Shown: in pieces, positions 22,497 through 51,061 of the stretch
How positions within the stretch are numbered: the stretch's first letter is position 1
How the letters are laid out: the number at the start of each line of letters is the position of its first letter
From: Diabrotica undecimpunctata
Lineage: Eukaryota; Arthropoda; Insecta; Coleoptera; Chrysomelidae
DNA: 64,000 nt
Direction: 5' to 3'
Assembly: GCF_040954645.1 (NCBI RefSeq)
Contig: NC_092809.1
Coordinates: 65,658,141 to 65,722,140 of the forward strand
Notes under the pieces: generated by a model
Database searches by the model: none
What the model was told of the DNA's origin: nothing
The model's input: only the letters and a program-made list of their open reading frames with translations
Position numbers and translations under genes: made by a program

Positions 22497-23797
22497 TGGT
22501 CCTAAAGTTTTGGGAAAAATTTCATCTGGTCTGATTGAGAAGCAAAATGCATTTAACAAAGAAGGCCATGGAATTGAAATGTCATCAGTTATTGACATTT
22601 AATAAACAAAGCAGAATATTTTGGTTTGTGCTCTGCAAAATGTCTTAAAAAATTGATATTCGTCGAAATGTTTATAATATTGTTGGGCGTATGTCGAAAC
22701 GAGATATTGTTAATATTTATCGAGATCAAAACATAAGCAAATCGACAATTTATCTCACAATCGGAGAATGTGAAGAAGGGATAAAATGTGTTAACTTACG
22801 TAAAAGTGGCCGACCGCGGATTTTGAACCATATAAGAGAGGCAAGACTGATTGAAGCAGCTAAGAACAAAATTGGGGTCTCACAGCGAAAACTAGCCAGA
22901 AGATTTCATGTTGGAAAGACTACAGTATACAGGACCCTATCGAGTAACAATATTATCTACCGGAAAAGAAGGACAGCTCCAAAAAACACAGAGGATCAAT
23001 TAGAGAGAATTCCGAGATGTTGCCGCGCGTTAAGCCGAGTGCATTTCGTCAACAAGTTGATCGTGATGGACGATGAAAAATATTTTACTTTGTCCAACTC
23101 TGAGATGAAGGGTAACGATGGGTTTGACACGAACGATTACGAAAATGTACCTGATGAAATAAAATTCAAAAGTAAGAAAAAATTTGAGGACAAAATTTTG
23201 GTATGGTGTGGTTTGGTATTTTGTTATTTATGAGGCTGGCTTTATCTCACAGCCCTACATTGGTGTTGTTCGAGGCGAAGCCTTAAACGCAAATATTTAT
23301 ATTCAAAGATGTCTCTCTAAATTGCTTCAGTTTGTGAACACACATCATGCAAATGATCAAATAGTCTTTTGGCCAGATCTTGCTTCATATCATTACGCGA
23401 GGATCACAAGGGACTGGTACGAAACTAACAACATTACCTTTGTACCGAAAGCAGACAATCCCCCCAACCTACCTCAGGCTCGACCAATTGAAGAGTTCTG
23501 GGCAATATTAAGTCGGAAAGTCTAAAATAACGGATGGGAAGCACAAAATCAGGAACAGTTAAGACGCCGCATATATACAAAAATTGGAGAAATTGACGCC
23601 GAGGTCGTCCAAAGGATGATGCAACGTGTCAGGGGAATTATTAGGCAAATCGAAAATAATGGTCCCTTGTCTGTCATTTGAACTTTGATTTATAATGAGG
23701 ATAGTTAAGTTAAATTGTTGAATAATTTAATAAAAATATAAGATTATTGTGGTCAGAGTTATATGCTTTTGAAATTTTTCCCAAAACTTTAGGACCA
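22497..23797 (+). mobile_element. complete Tc1/mariner-type element, 1301 bp
   Basis: The ends are perfect 27-base inverted repeats (22497-22523 and 23771-23797), beginning TGGTCCTAAAGTTTTGGG. TA is present on both sides (22495-22496 and 23798-23799), the usual target duplication of the superfamily. The transposase gene inside is defective. Because both terminal repeats are intact, it could still be moved by a transposase from elsewhere. It sits 29 bases after the Crypton remnant and about 500 bases before the first exon of the fibrinogen gene. Confidence 0.93.
22640..23681 (+). pseudogene. mariner-type transposase, probably DD37E
   Basis: The original start is probably the ATG at 22640, but its third codon is TAA. 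A later ATG at 22691 opens 180 codons. The amino half carries two helix-turn-helix units: KRDIVNIYRDQNISKSTIY near 22695 and GVSQRKLARRFHVGKTTVYR near 22880, with KSGRPR between. Catalytic blocks are VMDDEKYF (first Asp), VFWPDLASYHY (second Asp) and QARPIEEFW (Glu). I count 37 residues between the second Asp and the PIE Glu, hence DD37E. A frameshift near 23215 separates the first Asp from the rest. The end near 23681 is LSVI. Such transposases cut and paste the element in the nucleus. Confidence 0.82.
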
Positions 23798-24277
23798 TAC
23801 ATTATGGTGCTTTAATTGTCTCGTGAAATAGTCTTGTTGAATATCATTCGAGAGAAAATTATTTACCGTCAAAATTTTCTTCTGGTTTTATTTAAGTTTG
23901 TTGCCTTTTGGCAATTTACGCTTATGAAATTTTGACAAAATCACTCGACTGACGTCTCGTAATTTAATTCATTTAAGGTCAAAATTTAATTCGCGAAAAT
24001 TGCCAAGCAAAAAACTTTCATACCAGTTAAAAATATTGCCGGCAAAACTTTTTCTCTTATGATTTTACATACAAACATAAAATTATAAACGTATATCACT
24101 ATTAGTTTTATATTATATTAACATTAACGTCCGGGATATAAGATAACAATTTTATCCAGCTAACAAAAAATAAAAAACATTAATGTAAAAAGATAAAAAA
24201 AACCTAATATTTTTCTAGTGGGTGTTAATAAAATGATATACTGGTAGGAGGTTGATAAACTTTTTCCTGTAACATCT

Positions 24278-24285
24278 TATAAATA
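24278..24285 (+). promoter_or_regulatory. possible TATA box of the fibrinogen-related gene
   Basis: TATAAATA lies 27 bases before the first ATG (24305) and 42 before the second (24320). Normal TATA spacing would put the transcription start at about 24308, which favours the second ATG as start codon and a very short leader. Alternatively it is a chance match in AT-rich DNA. Confidence 0.35.
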
Positions 24286-24304
24286 GTTCATCAATTTGAT
24301 TAAA

Positions 24305-43854
<19,550 letters not shown>

Positions 43855-43886
43855 CAAAGCGCATACTCGTACAATTTGTATTAGTT

Positions 43887-43892
43887 AATAAA
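43887..43892 (+). terminator. polyadenylation signal AATAAA
   Basis: AATAAA 32 bases after the fibrinogen-related stop codon; a second copy lies at 43977-43982. Either could end the transcript. Confidence 0.55.
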
Positions 43893-43982
43893 ATAACTTT
43901 TACTTTTACTATTACTTTACCTTTACTTAATATTAGTATAAATATATATATATATATATACTTATAAATTAAATCTAATAAA

Positions 43983-44539
43983 ATTATTTTGTTAAAATTG
44001 TGTTAAACTTATTATAAGCAAATATATACGACTCTTAAAAAACTAATACTACTAATATATTTCTTGAAATTAAAGAATTAGTGACAGGCCATTACATTAG
44101 AGAGGAGCTCAAATCTATTTTTCGAATTTCCTTTTCACGGGGTGCTGAGTTGGTGTTCCTTCCATTTTCGAATGAAAAACTTAGACGACATCTGTTCGTA
44201 TTTTCAATCTCAAAAAGTGCCCCATTATAATTAAAATTTTGGAATTTTCTAAAAAAAAAAATTTTTTTTCATCATCATCTACGTGGGGTACAGGATAGCT
44301 GCTTTGCTAAGATATTCTTCTAAAATTCTTTGAGATAATTTTTGTTAATTTCATTTTAATAACTGCCCCAGTACTTTTGAAATTTTGATAATTTTGTCAG
44401 TTTCAACTTTTCAAGAAAAAAATTCGATAGACTTAACGAGACTGTTTTTAATTATCGATTGATATATGGGACTATACAATAATATGAAGAAAAAAGAAAA
44501 AAATAGTTAATATAAAATTAAAATGTATGCTTATAAATT
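43983..44539. other. AT-rich stretch after the fibrinogen-related gene
   Basis: No gene was recognised. It separates the gene 3' end from the split transposon that follows. Confidence 0.45.
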
Positions 44540-45216
44540 GAAGAATAACATTAGAAATCACTGTCAACGATAGTCTTTCTTGATATAAAATTTAGGCATC
44601 AAAAGACATGATTTGAGCTTATTCTTAATAAATCTGCCTCTCCTCTGTGGCCCACAGACGGCAGCAATTGCTTTTGTAACTAATTTGTTACACTTTTCAG
44701 TGGATTGTGTGAGACGCGTTATTTTTATAATATTTCTCTAGATTTAATTTTCCACAAGCTGTGGTTATTATTCTATGATGTCCTGAGATATTATTTCAGT
44801 ACTAATATTTTTCGTAAATGGAGGTTGTGTCTTGGTTTTCCAATCTATCATATCAATATAATCATTAGCATCTAATGTCTCTCCGACCTTCAATATTCTG
44901 TTACCCGATTAGATAATGTCGGGTAACGCACGTTTAATCGCATTAAATGAAACACCTGGTAATACTTCACAATTAGTAAATTCCTTACCAATGGAACCTG
45001 TAATACCTTTTGGTGCACTTGTAGTGCCATCTAGATATTGAAAAACGTGACACAATGTCAGTGCATTAGCATAATAGTTGGCATATGATCCATTGTAGTA
45101 ATACCAATAGTAGGAATGGAATGTCTGAATAGAGTTGCAAATCGTTTTGGTGTCACCAGTAATTAATGAAATATGGCCTAGGTATTTACTGTTCGGTTCT
45201 TTCAATATGGTAATAT
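44540..45216 (-). pseudogene. unnamed transposon protein, carboxy half (split by insertion)
   Basis: On the minus strand the frame begins directly after the terminal repeat at 45217: ITILKEPNSKYLGHISLITG, then FQYLDGTTSAPKGITGSIGK and EFTNCEVLPGVSFNAIKRAL. Near 44700, in another frame, TQSTEKCNKLVTKAIAAVCG, RRGRFIKNKLKSCLLMPKFY and KKDYR end the protein. I recall uncharacterised insect proteins with this order (KEPGS.YLGH, then GCDGT, then LDG.TSGP), probably DNA-transposon products. The central block with GCDGT is missing, replaced by a Tyr/Asn-rich stretch. The amino half lies at 50344-50690. Confidence 0.55.
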
Positions 45217-45395
45217 CGCTGCCCCGGTGGAACAATGACGCAACTACAAAGGTGTAACTTTTCAGGAGAGCCAAAAATATAAAATTATTTTACTTACTAC
45301 CTCATGCAATGAAGTATAATGAAGTTACTGGATTAGTATTGCACTTATACTTAGCTACACCTATATACTTTAACTCTGCTACACATTCAAAATTA

Positions 45396-45525
45396 ATTCT
45401 TAATTTTTCATCCCTAAATTTAATCCCCAATTGCAATTACGTCATTGTTGCCACAAAATAACTGAGGCAACAATGACGTAATTGCAATTTGGTAATCAAA
45501 TGTAGGGATGAAAAATTTAGAATTT
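45396..45525. repeat. subterminal palindrome with about 57-bp arms
   Basis: Left arm 45396-45452 and right arm 45466-45525 are inverted copies with a 13-base loop. They match at about 52 of 59 aligned positions. The inner part carries TTACGTCATTGTTGCC and its inverse GGCAACAATGACGTAA, the same word found at the ends and in the array of the 5.1-kb insertion. Confidence 0.88.
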
Positions 45526-46545
45526 AGAATTTAGTTTTAGAAAAGAAAAATTTAGAATTTAGTTTTAAAGATAAAGTTTCCACAGACATACTCATTTTGT
45601 AAAATTTTTGGTAACCTGGCTAGTTTTGAAAGGTGGCATCGAAATAAGAACAAAAAGTCATTGAAAAAGTTTATTAAACAAATTAAAAATTGTATTAAAA
45701 GCAAACATTTTTAATAAAAAGAAACTTAAAAATAAAATTTAAATTACAAAAAAAGTGTTATATATATAAAGGTGGTATAAATAAATATAGGTGGTACGAA
45801 TGAGAAAAACCTACCGGTTTTAACTTAAAACCATTAATTTTTACATAATTATATTCAGGAAAATTTCTCAATTTTTGGGCAGAAATTGTTTAAACAATTT
45901 TTTAAACAAATTCAAAATATCACCTTTTGTGCTCCAAAAAATATTTTTTAGGTTTTTGGGTGACTCTAAATAAGATCTATGTCACTTTTCTCAAAAGTTT
46001 ATAGTTTTGGAGATATAAGCGATTTGAAATCCGAAAAATGCGATACCTAATATGCATTTTCGAGGCTTGAAAAATATGTAAATGAGTATTTTTGAGATTC
46101 AAGAGTATCTAAACTAAAGTCTCAACATTGATTTTGGTGAGAAATCGGAGCAATATTTTCCGTAGCAGAAAAAGGTGATCTTTTGAATTTGAATTGTTTC
46201 CGGCAAAAATGTCCCGCACCCTTCAACCTTCGATTTGTTTAAACGGGGCATTTTTGAATAGGACTCTTCAAAGGACAGAATCAGTTTTTTTTTTCAAATG
46301 GGAGCGGGCTCACAACATCGAATAAATAACAAATTAATTCTTTCAAATTAAAGCTTGTTAATTTTAGTGATTTATAAGAATATTGGACTTATTATTTAGT
46401 TTTTACATAAACCATAATATTTTTTTACAATTATCTGTAAATAATGGCTCATTCTGTCAGAAAATTTTAAAAGATTGTCTATCCAGCAATTAAGATAGTC
46501 AACTGAAATTTAATTTTTAAACACGGCCTACTGTTAATGCACTAA
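45526..46545. other. AT-rich interior of the 5.1-kb insertion
   Basis: No gene was recognised. Short repeats of GAAAAATTTAGAATTTAG occur at 45510-45575. Confidence 0.4.
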
Positions 46546-47153
46546 CAGGGGGAATCTTCAATATTTTGCTTCGAGTTAGAGATATCTGAAAAAGTTATTT
46601 GGAAAAGATGTTCCAAATATTATTAAAACCCCACATAACAAAGTTTTATGTCAAAATTCGCACTTTTATTTTTTCATTAATTGAAGAGCTTATTTCCAAA
46701 GTGTCTAAATCCAAAATTTCGATTTTTTTAATTTTCTTTTTTTAAACTTTATAGATTTCTTCAAGTCTAGAATAAAGTTATATGTACCAAAACAACTTCT
46801 TATTTACCATTTAAAAGTGCATATGAAAATTGTAAAATTGTATAATTTGTATGTTAAATTTGTATGAAAATCTGTAATTTCATGGATTTCATTATATGGA
46901 TTTAAGACACTTTGGAAATAAGCTCTTCAATTGTAGTCGGGATTCTAAAACAGACAGTTGGCTGTCCCGAGATGCATCTTTAGACAGCCAATTGTAGATA
47001 TTTAGGATCGAGATTACAAATAATACTGAAAAACTAAAATTGTGAATTTTGTCATGAAATTTGGTATGTGCGGTTACAATAAGTGGAACAACTTTTCCAA
47101 ATAAGTTTTTCCGATTTCTCTAACGCGAAGCAAAATATCGAAAATTTACCCTG
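46546..47153. mobile_element. fold-back MITE, 608 bp
   Basis: Terminal inverted repeats begin CAGGGGGAATCTTCAATATT on the left; the right end read on the minus strand gives CAGGGTAAATTTTCGATATT. Similarity extends over about 120 bases (TTTGCTTCG.GTTAGAGA, TTATTTGGAAAAG). A second inner pair, GAAGAGCTTATTTCCAAAGT at 46684 and its inverse near 46925, makes the whole element foldable. It has no coding capacity. Confidence 0.75.
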
Positions 47154-47367
47154 TTTGTGGATTCGCAGTAAGCCGCGTTTATATTTAAATTTCAGATGAC
47201 TATCTTAAAAAAATGTGCACTATCAACATGTATGACTGTGCAAAATGTCAAATCTGTATGTATTTTAGTAGCTGATATATAGAAGTGTCTTCATCTTAAA
47301 TGCGACACACTGTATAATAATGAATACTAGTGTTCAAGATGCATCGCGATAGCTGTAAAGAAATTAA

Positions 47368-48165
47368 TTAGAAGGACTGAAAAGAATCGTCAGAGTCTTC
47401 TGAAGTCGAATCGTTCCCAGGTTGGATAACTATTGGTGCTATTGCCGGTAAAACAGGATATTCGTTTTCTATTTTTACAACATGAGCTTCGCAATTTTTC
47501 CACATATCGCTAATAATGCCACTAATTATTTCTCGAATATTCTCAATGGCCACTGCGCTTAATGTTGGTGACTGATTATATTTTCGCAATCGTTTTTTTA
47601 CGGTACCCCAAACCATTTCAATTGGATTAAAAATGCAATAGTATGAGGGTAATCGCAAAAGAGTATGGCTGTGCCTGCTGCAAATGGTGTCAATAACATA
47701 TTCGTTTTTAAAATTCCGACTTTTGATTATTCTAATTAATTCTTTCTTTACTGGAATCTTTTTAGGAACAGTGATGTTTTTAAGTTGCATAAATTTTAAA
47801 ATTTCGTCCTTTTTCGTGTTATTATTAGGTATTTTATTTAATATGCGGGAATGATACGACGCATTATCCATAACAATCACTGAATTCGGCGGAATATTGA
47901 GCAAGAGTTGTTCAACAAACCACTTTTCAAATAAATCGGCTGTCATATCTTCGTGATAATCGGCAGAAGACTTTGTTATATTTTTGGCAGACAATAGCAA
48001 TGCATTAGATACAATTAGAACAATTGCATTATCAGCCATCCCAATATTTTCTTTTTTCAAACACTCATACATATTTAAAACTATTCTTTGGGATTGTACG
48101 TGCAAATCTTTATTTTTTAATTCGGAGCTATGATTAACATAATTGTCATTATTTATTGATAACAC
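47368..48165 (-). CDS. IS630-like DDE transposase carboxy domain, 265 aa
   Basis: The frame is open for 265 codons. Catalytic blocks are SVIVMDNASYHSR (second Asp, near residue 95) and LPSYYCIFNPIEMVWGTVKK (Glu). I count 82 residues between that Asp and the PIE Glu, the spacing of the DD82E group. The first catalytic Asp region is missing: the amino 45 residues join abruptly to KSSADYHEDMTADLFEKWF, so the gene is internally deleted and cannot be active. The end is acidic and Ser-rich (STSEDSDDSFQSF). It lies inside the 5.1-kb insertion; whether it belongs to that element is undecided. Confidence 0.75.
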   Translation of the reverse strand: MLSINNDNYVNHSSELKNKDLHVQSQRIVLNMYECLKKENIGMADNAIVLIVSNALLLSAKNITKSSADYHEDMTADLFEKWFVEQLLLNIPPNSVIVMDNASYHSRILNKIPNNNTKKDEILKFMQLKNITVPKKIPVKKELIRIIKSRNFKNEYVIDTICSRHSHTLLRLPSYYCIFNPIEMVWGTVKKRLRKYNQSPTLSAVAIENIREIISGIISDMWKNCEAHVVKIENEYPVLPAIAPIVIQPGNDSTSEDSDDSFQSF

Positions 48166-48632
48166 AGAAGTTGATGCATCTTAAAAAATGCCATCCTAGA
48201 AAAATATAATATTACTTACCTTATAGTAAGCCTCCGCCTCTGCAAAAGGAAATATTTTAGGGTGTCACATAGCGAGACAAACAGGTGTTCATTACGATTT
48301 ATAGCTTTGCGCTTCGCTGTTGCGATAATGCATGAGTTTAAAATTAGTGAATATAACTTTAATACCATATTAATATATCTGCAATTTTTCATGTTTCCAG
48401 GTAAGGTATAAAATCAATGAAATTTGGAAAAAAATAATACAATTCTTGAAACCGTTTTTGAGAACTTGGATTCTTAAAAGTTGTCTGATTTCTTAAAAGT
48501 CGATCATTATATCTATAAAAGTATTACCGCTAAATTCACCAACATGGCAACGTCGATATGGACGGAACGTTCAAATTCTCTCCAGACTACAATGTTGCCG
48601 ATATTCGAAAATTACTTAGAGTATAAGTAATA

Positions 48633-48663
48633 TATATAAAGTTCACGGTTGCTTTAATTCATT
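48633..48663 (+). promoter_or_regulatory. TATA box plus initiator-like site
   Basis: TATATAAAG at 48633-48641 is followed 28 bases later by TTCATTAG (48659-48666), close to the arthropod initiator TCAKT. The spacing is right for a Pol II core promoter. It could drive the small frame at 48835 or an element-specific transcript. Confidence 0.45.
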
Positions 48664-48834
48664 AGTGAAGAGTCCATGGAAATATTAGTACCTAGTTAAT
48701 TAATTTATAGATATATTTTTGAGAATATGTTCATATTATTTTTTAAGAGTGTCGTTCGTTGACTAGCAATTGAATAATAACGAATAGATAATAGAGAATA
48801 TTTTTTAAATATAACCTTAGGAATTTTAGGAAAT

Positions 48835-48927
48835 ATGTCTAACAACCTTGATTTGAAAGGCGGTCTCTTTGATACCAGAATGAGGCATGTTTATGTTGGA
48901 AAAGTATTAGTGGATGTACTATACTGA
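48835..48927 (+). CDS. short frame or first exon, 30 aa
   Basis: ATG at 48835 lies about 175 bases after the predicted start site. It encodes MSNNLDLKGGLFDTRMRHVY and then VGKVLVDVLY before TGA. No domain is recognised. It may be a small peptide, a first exon with a weak donor, or noise. Confidence 0.25.
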   Translation: MSNNLDLKGGLFDTRMRHVYVGKVLVDVLY

Positions 48928-49385
48928 TTTTTTCTTTTTAATTTAATAACCGGTGAAAAACCGGATAAGTTACCTTAGATAATAAAACCTTAATAGTTAC
49001 CGCATAATAAAAAAATAATGAATTCCGAGAAAAACACTGTTTTTAAATAATTCATCAATAAATTCTAGATTTGTTTAATGTTTATATTCGTTAATGACTC
49101 TCACGCTCACTCTGTTTAAAAAATGTGATAAGCTGAACTAGCTATTTTGATGAACTTGAGAATAAGCAGGTTATGTTTGCTGAATTGGGGATCCTATTAA
49201 AAACAGATATTAAAAGATATTAGTATCAATATGAATCAGCTGTGTGGTGTGCAGAATGTGCAGTCAAAGCTAAATTATTTGTAATAGGTGAAACGTATTA
49301 AATTATAGCCATCCTGACATAAAAATATTAGTTATATCATGCATTTAAATCTAATATTATGATAAAAATAGTACTTACATAAAAT

Positions 49386-49954
49386 ATCGAACCAGGGAAC
49401 AACAGAAGAAGATATAAACAACAGACTGAGACAAACAAGAAACTGTATAAGACAACTAAACTCAGTGTTATGGGATAAGAACATTACGATAAAGACAAAA
49501 AAGAGAATATATAACACCCTGACAAGAAGTATCCTGACATATGGGTCCGAAAACTGGACAATAAACAAGAGAAATAGAGGTAGAATAAGAGCAGTAGAAA
49601 TGGAGTTCCTGAGGAGAAGCTGTAGACTTACAAAAAGAGACAGAATTGAAAACGCAGAGATTAAGCGGAGAATGGGAGTGCAATCAGACATAATCGACTA
49701 TATAGAGGAGAAGAGACTATCCTGGTACGGCCACGTCAGAAGAGCGGACAGAGGACGCTGGATAAACAAAATCACAGAATGGAGCCCGATTGGAAGAAGA
49801 AAGAGAGGAAGACCCCGAAGGTCATTCAGAGATGAAATCGACGAGGCTATGGAGAAAAGAACCCTGCGAGATGGAGACTGGAATGACAGGGAAAATTGGA
49901 GAAAACGGTTGAGTGAAGGAAGACAGTGAAAACTGTGGAAATCCTTAGTAGTAG
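49386..49954 (+). mobile_element. LINE E, short 5'-truncated copy
   Basis: A 10-bp duplication TACATAAAAT lies at 49376-49385 and 49955-49964. The tail is TAGTAGTAG. Only the last 570 bases of a LINE are present. It sits beside the first unit of the tandem array and therefore inserted into the 5.1-kb element. Confidence 0.85.
49465..49929 (+). CDS. LINE E carboxy-terminal domain, intact frame
   Basis: 155 codons open. Blocks: RSILTYGSENWTINKRNRGR, EMEFLRRSCRLTKRDRIEN, RLSWYGHVRRADRGRW and KRGRPRRSFRDEIDEAMEKR. In-frame codons continue upstream to the truncation point (GTTEEDINNRLRQTRN). It is the post-catalytic domain of a LINE reverse transcriptase. The lack of stops suggests a recent insertion; with no catalytic part it has no activity. 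Confidence 0.8.
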   Translation: MLWDKNITIKTKKRIYNTLTRSILTYGSENWTINKRNRGRIRAVEMEFLRRSCRLTKRDRIENAEIKRRMGVQSDIIDYIEEKRLSWYGHVRRADRGRWINKITEWSPIGRRKRGRPRRSFRDEIDEAMEKRTLRDGDWNDRENWRKRLSEGRQ

Positions 49955-49968
49955 TACATAAAATGCAC

Positions 49969-50328
49969 TTACGTCAATGTTGCCTCGATATAAGGAGAAA
50001 TCCAAATGAAAAATGACACAGAATACAGTTAAGTCAATGTTTCCGCGTATTTGTGAAAAACCCTTAGAGTAACAATAACATAAAACACAATTGCGTCAGT
50101 GTAGCACCGTAGGTACAAGCACACACTCTACCTATCGAAGCACAACTATACATTATGTCATTGTTTCTCCGAGATCGGTTGATTTTTCAAATATGACGTA
50201 TCTGCTTCCTGGTGGCTTAAAGCTTAACAACACGTCTGACAGTGATCTGACGAATGGGGTAACTAAATTTGGACCCAATGACGACATAAACTCATTTTCG
50301 ATAAATTTGCAGTTACGTCATTGTTCCA
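49969..50328 (+). repeat. degenerate tandem array, about 61-bp period
   Basis: The word TTACGTCATTGTTNCC recurs at 49969, 50029, 50091, 50153 and 50313 (TTACGTCAATGTTGCC, TTAAGTCAATGTTTCC, TTGCGTCAGTGTAGCA, TTATGTCATTGTTTCT, TTACGTCATTGTTCCA). Steps are 60, 62, 62 and 160. The last copy is part of the right terminal repeat of the 5.1-kb insertion. Such subterminal repeats often bind transposase. Confidence 0.75.
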
Positions 50329-50343
50329 CCGGGACAGCGATAT

Positions 50344-50690
50344 ACTCCTCCTGAATTACTCTTCTACGACTATCCTCGTGTATCAACGTTTTATCTTTTC
50401 TAATATCGTAAAATAATACGATCATGTCTGCACCAAAATTGTAGGTTTTTCTGTTAACATAGCCCTAGATTTGAAACGAGCTCTTCGAACTCTACTTTTG
50501 TCTATAATTCGTGATAAATCGTTTTCAGTAATGAAACCAATGTCTTGAAAAGTTGCAAAAATGATTACAGCTCCAGCATTATCTAAAATCCTATAACGGT
50601 ATAATGTCTGACAACAGGAAATGTGAGTGAAGAAGTGGAAATAATGGATTGCGATTGGAAGACATCATTTTAACTATTTTTCTTTAATAT
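50344..50690 (-). pseudogene. unnamed transposon protein, amino half (split by insertion)
   Basis: Minus-strand frames read LYRYRILDNAGAVIIFATFQ, DIGFITENDLSRIIDKSRVR, RARFKSRAMLTEKPT and, after a frame change near 50430, DMIVLFYDIRKDKTLIHED and RRRVIQEEYI. The carboxy half continues at 45216. The KSRVRRAR and FDGRKDKT-like blocks are those I recall from the same uncharacterised insect transposon proteins. Confidence 0.5.
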
Positions 50691-51061
50691 TATGAAGTGT
50701 CAGGGGGAAAACGGTTTTAGTTCATTTAGCAAAATTTTTCAGGAAACGAAAAATAAAGTTTATCCTTCAAAAATAAGGTTTAATTTCTGATCTAAGAAAT
50801 AAGTTTTAACTTTACATCATGTTATATGTGATATAAAACCTAAAAAAAACTATATATGTTGGTAATATTAAAAATCGATGCTCAATTTAAATTTTCTCTT
50901 GGCTTTCACAAGCACTTTGGTTGTTTGAGCAGTATTCTGGAACAAAAACCCAATTGTAGTATGAGTTTTAGTGTATCTACTAATGTTAATAATCTGATCT
51001 GGTACTAATAAATCAAATAAAAGTCCATAATATAAGTTGTAGTGCAGAAACATATTTACCT

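Larger units (their letters stand above)
45217..50339. mobile_element. 5.1-kb insertion with about 30-bp inverted ends
   Basis: The left end CGCTGCCCCGGTGGAACAAT (45217 on) and the right end, on the minus strand CGCTGTCCCGGTGGAACAAT (from 50339), are inverted repeats of about 30 bases with two or three differences. ATAT flanks both sides (45213-45216 and 50340-50343); reading the ends one base longer leaves TA as the duplication instead. On the minus strand, taking the block out rejoins one frame through QEEY and ITILKEP of another transposon gene. The family is unknown. Inside are a palindrome, a fold-back repeat, an IS630-like gene, a promoter-like site, a LINE and a tandem array. Confidence 0.8.

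Noticed and set aside
45600..46340. Possible gene in the AT-rich interior of the 5.1-kb element
   Set aside because: No frame of useful length on either strand and no recognisable motif.
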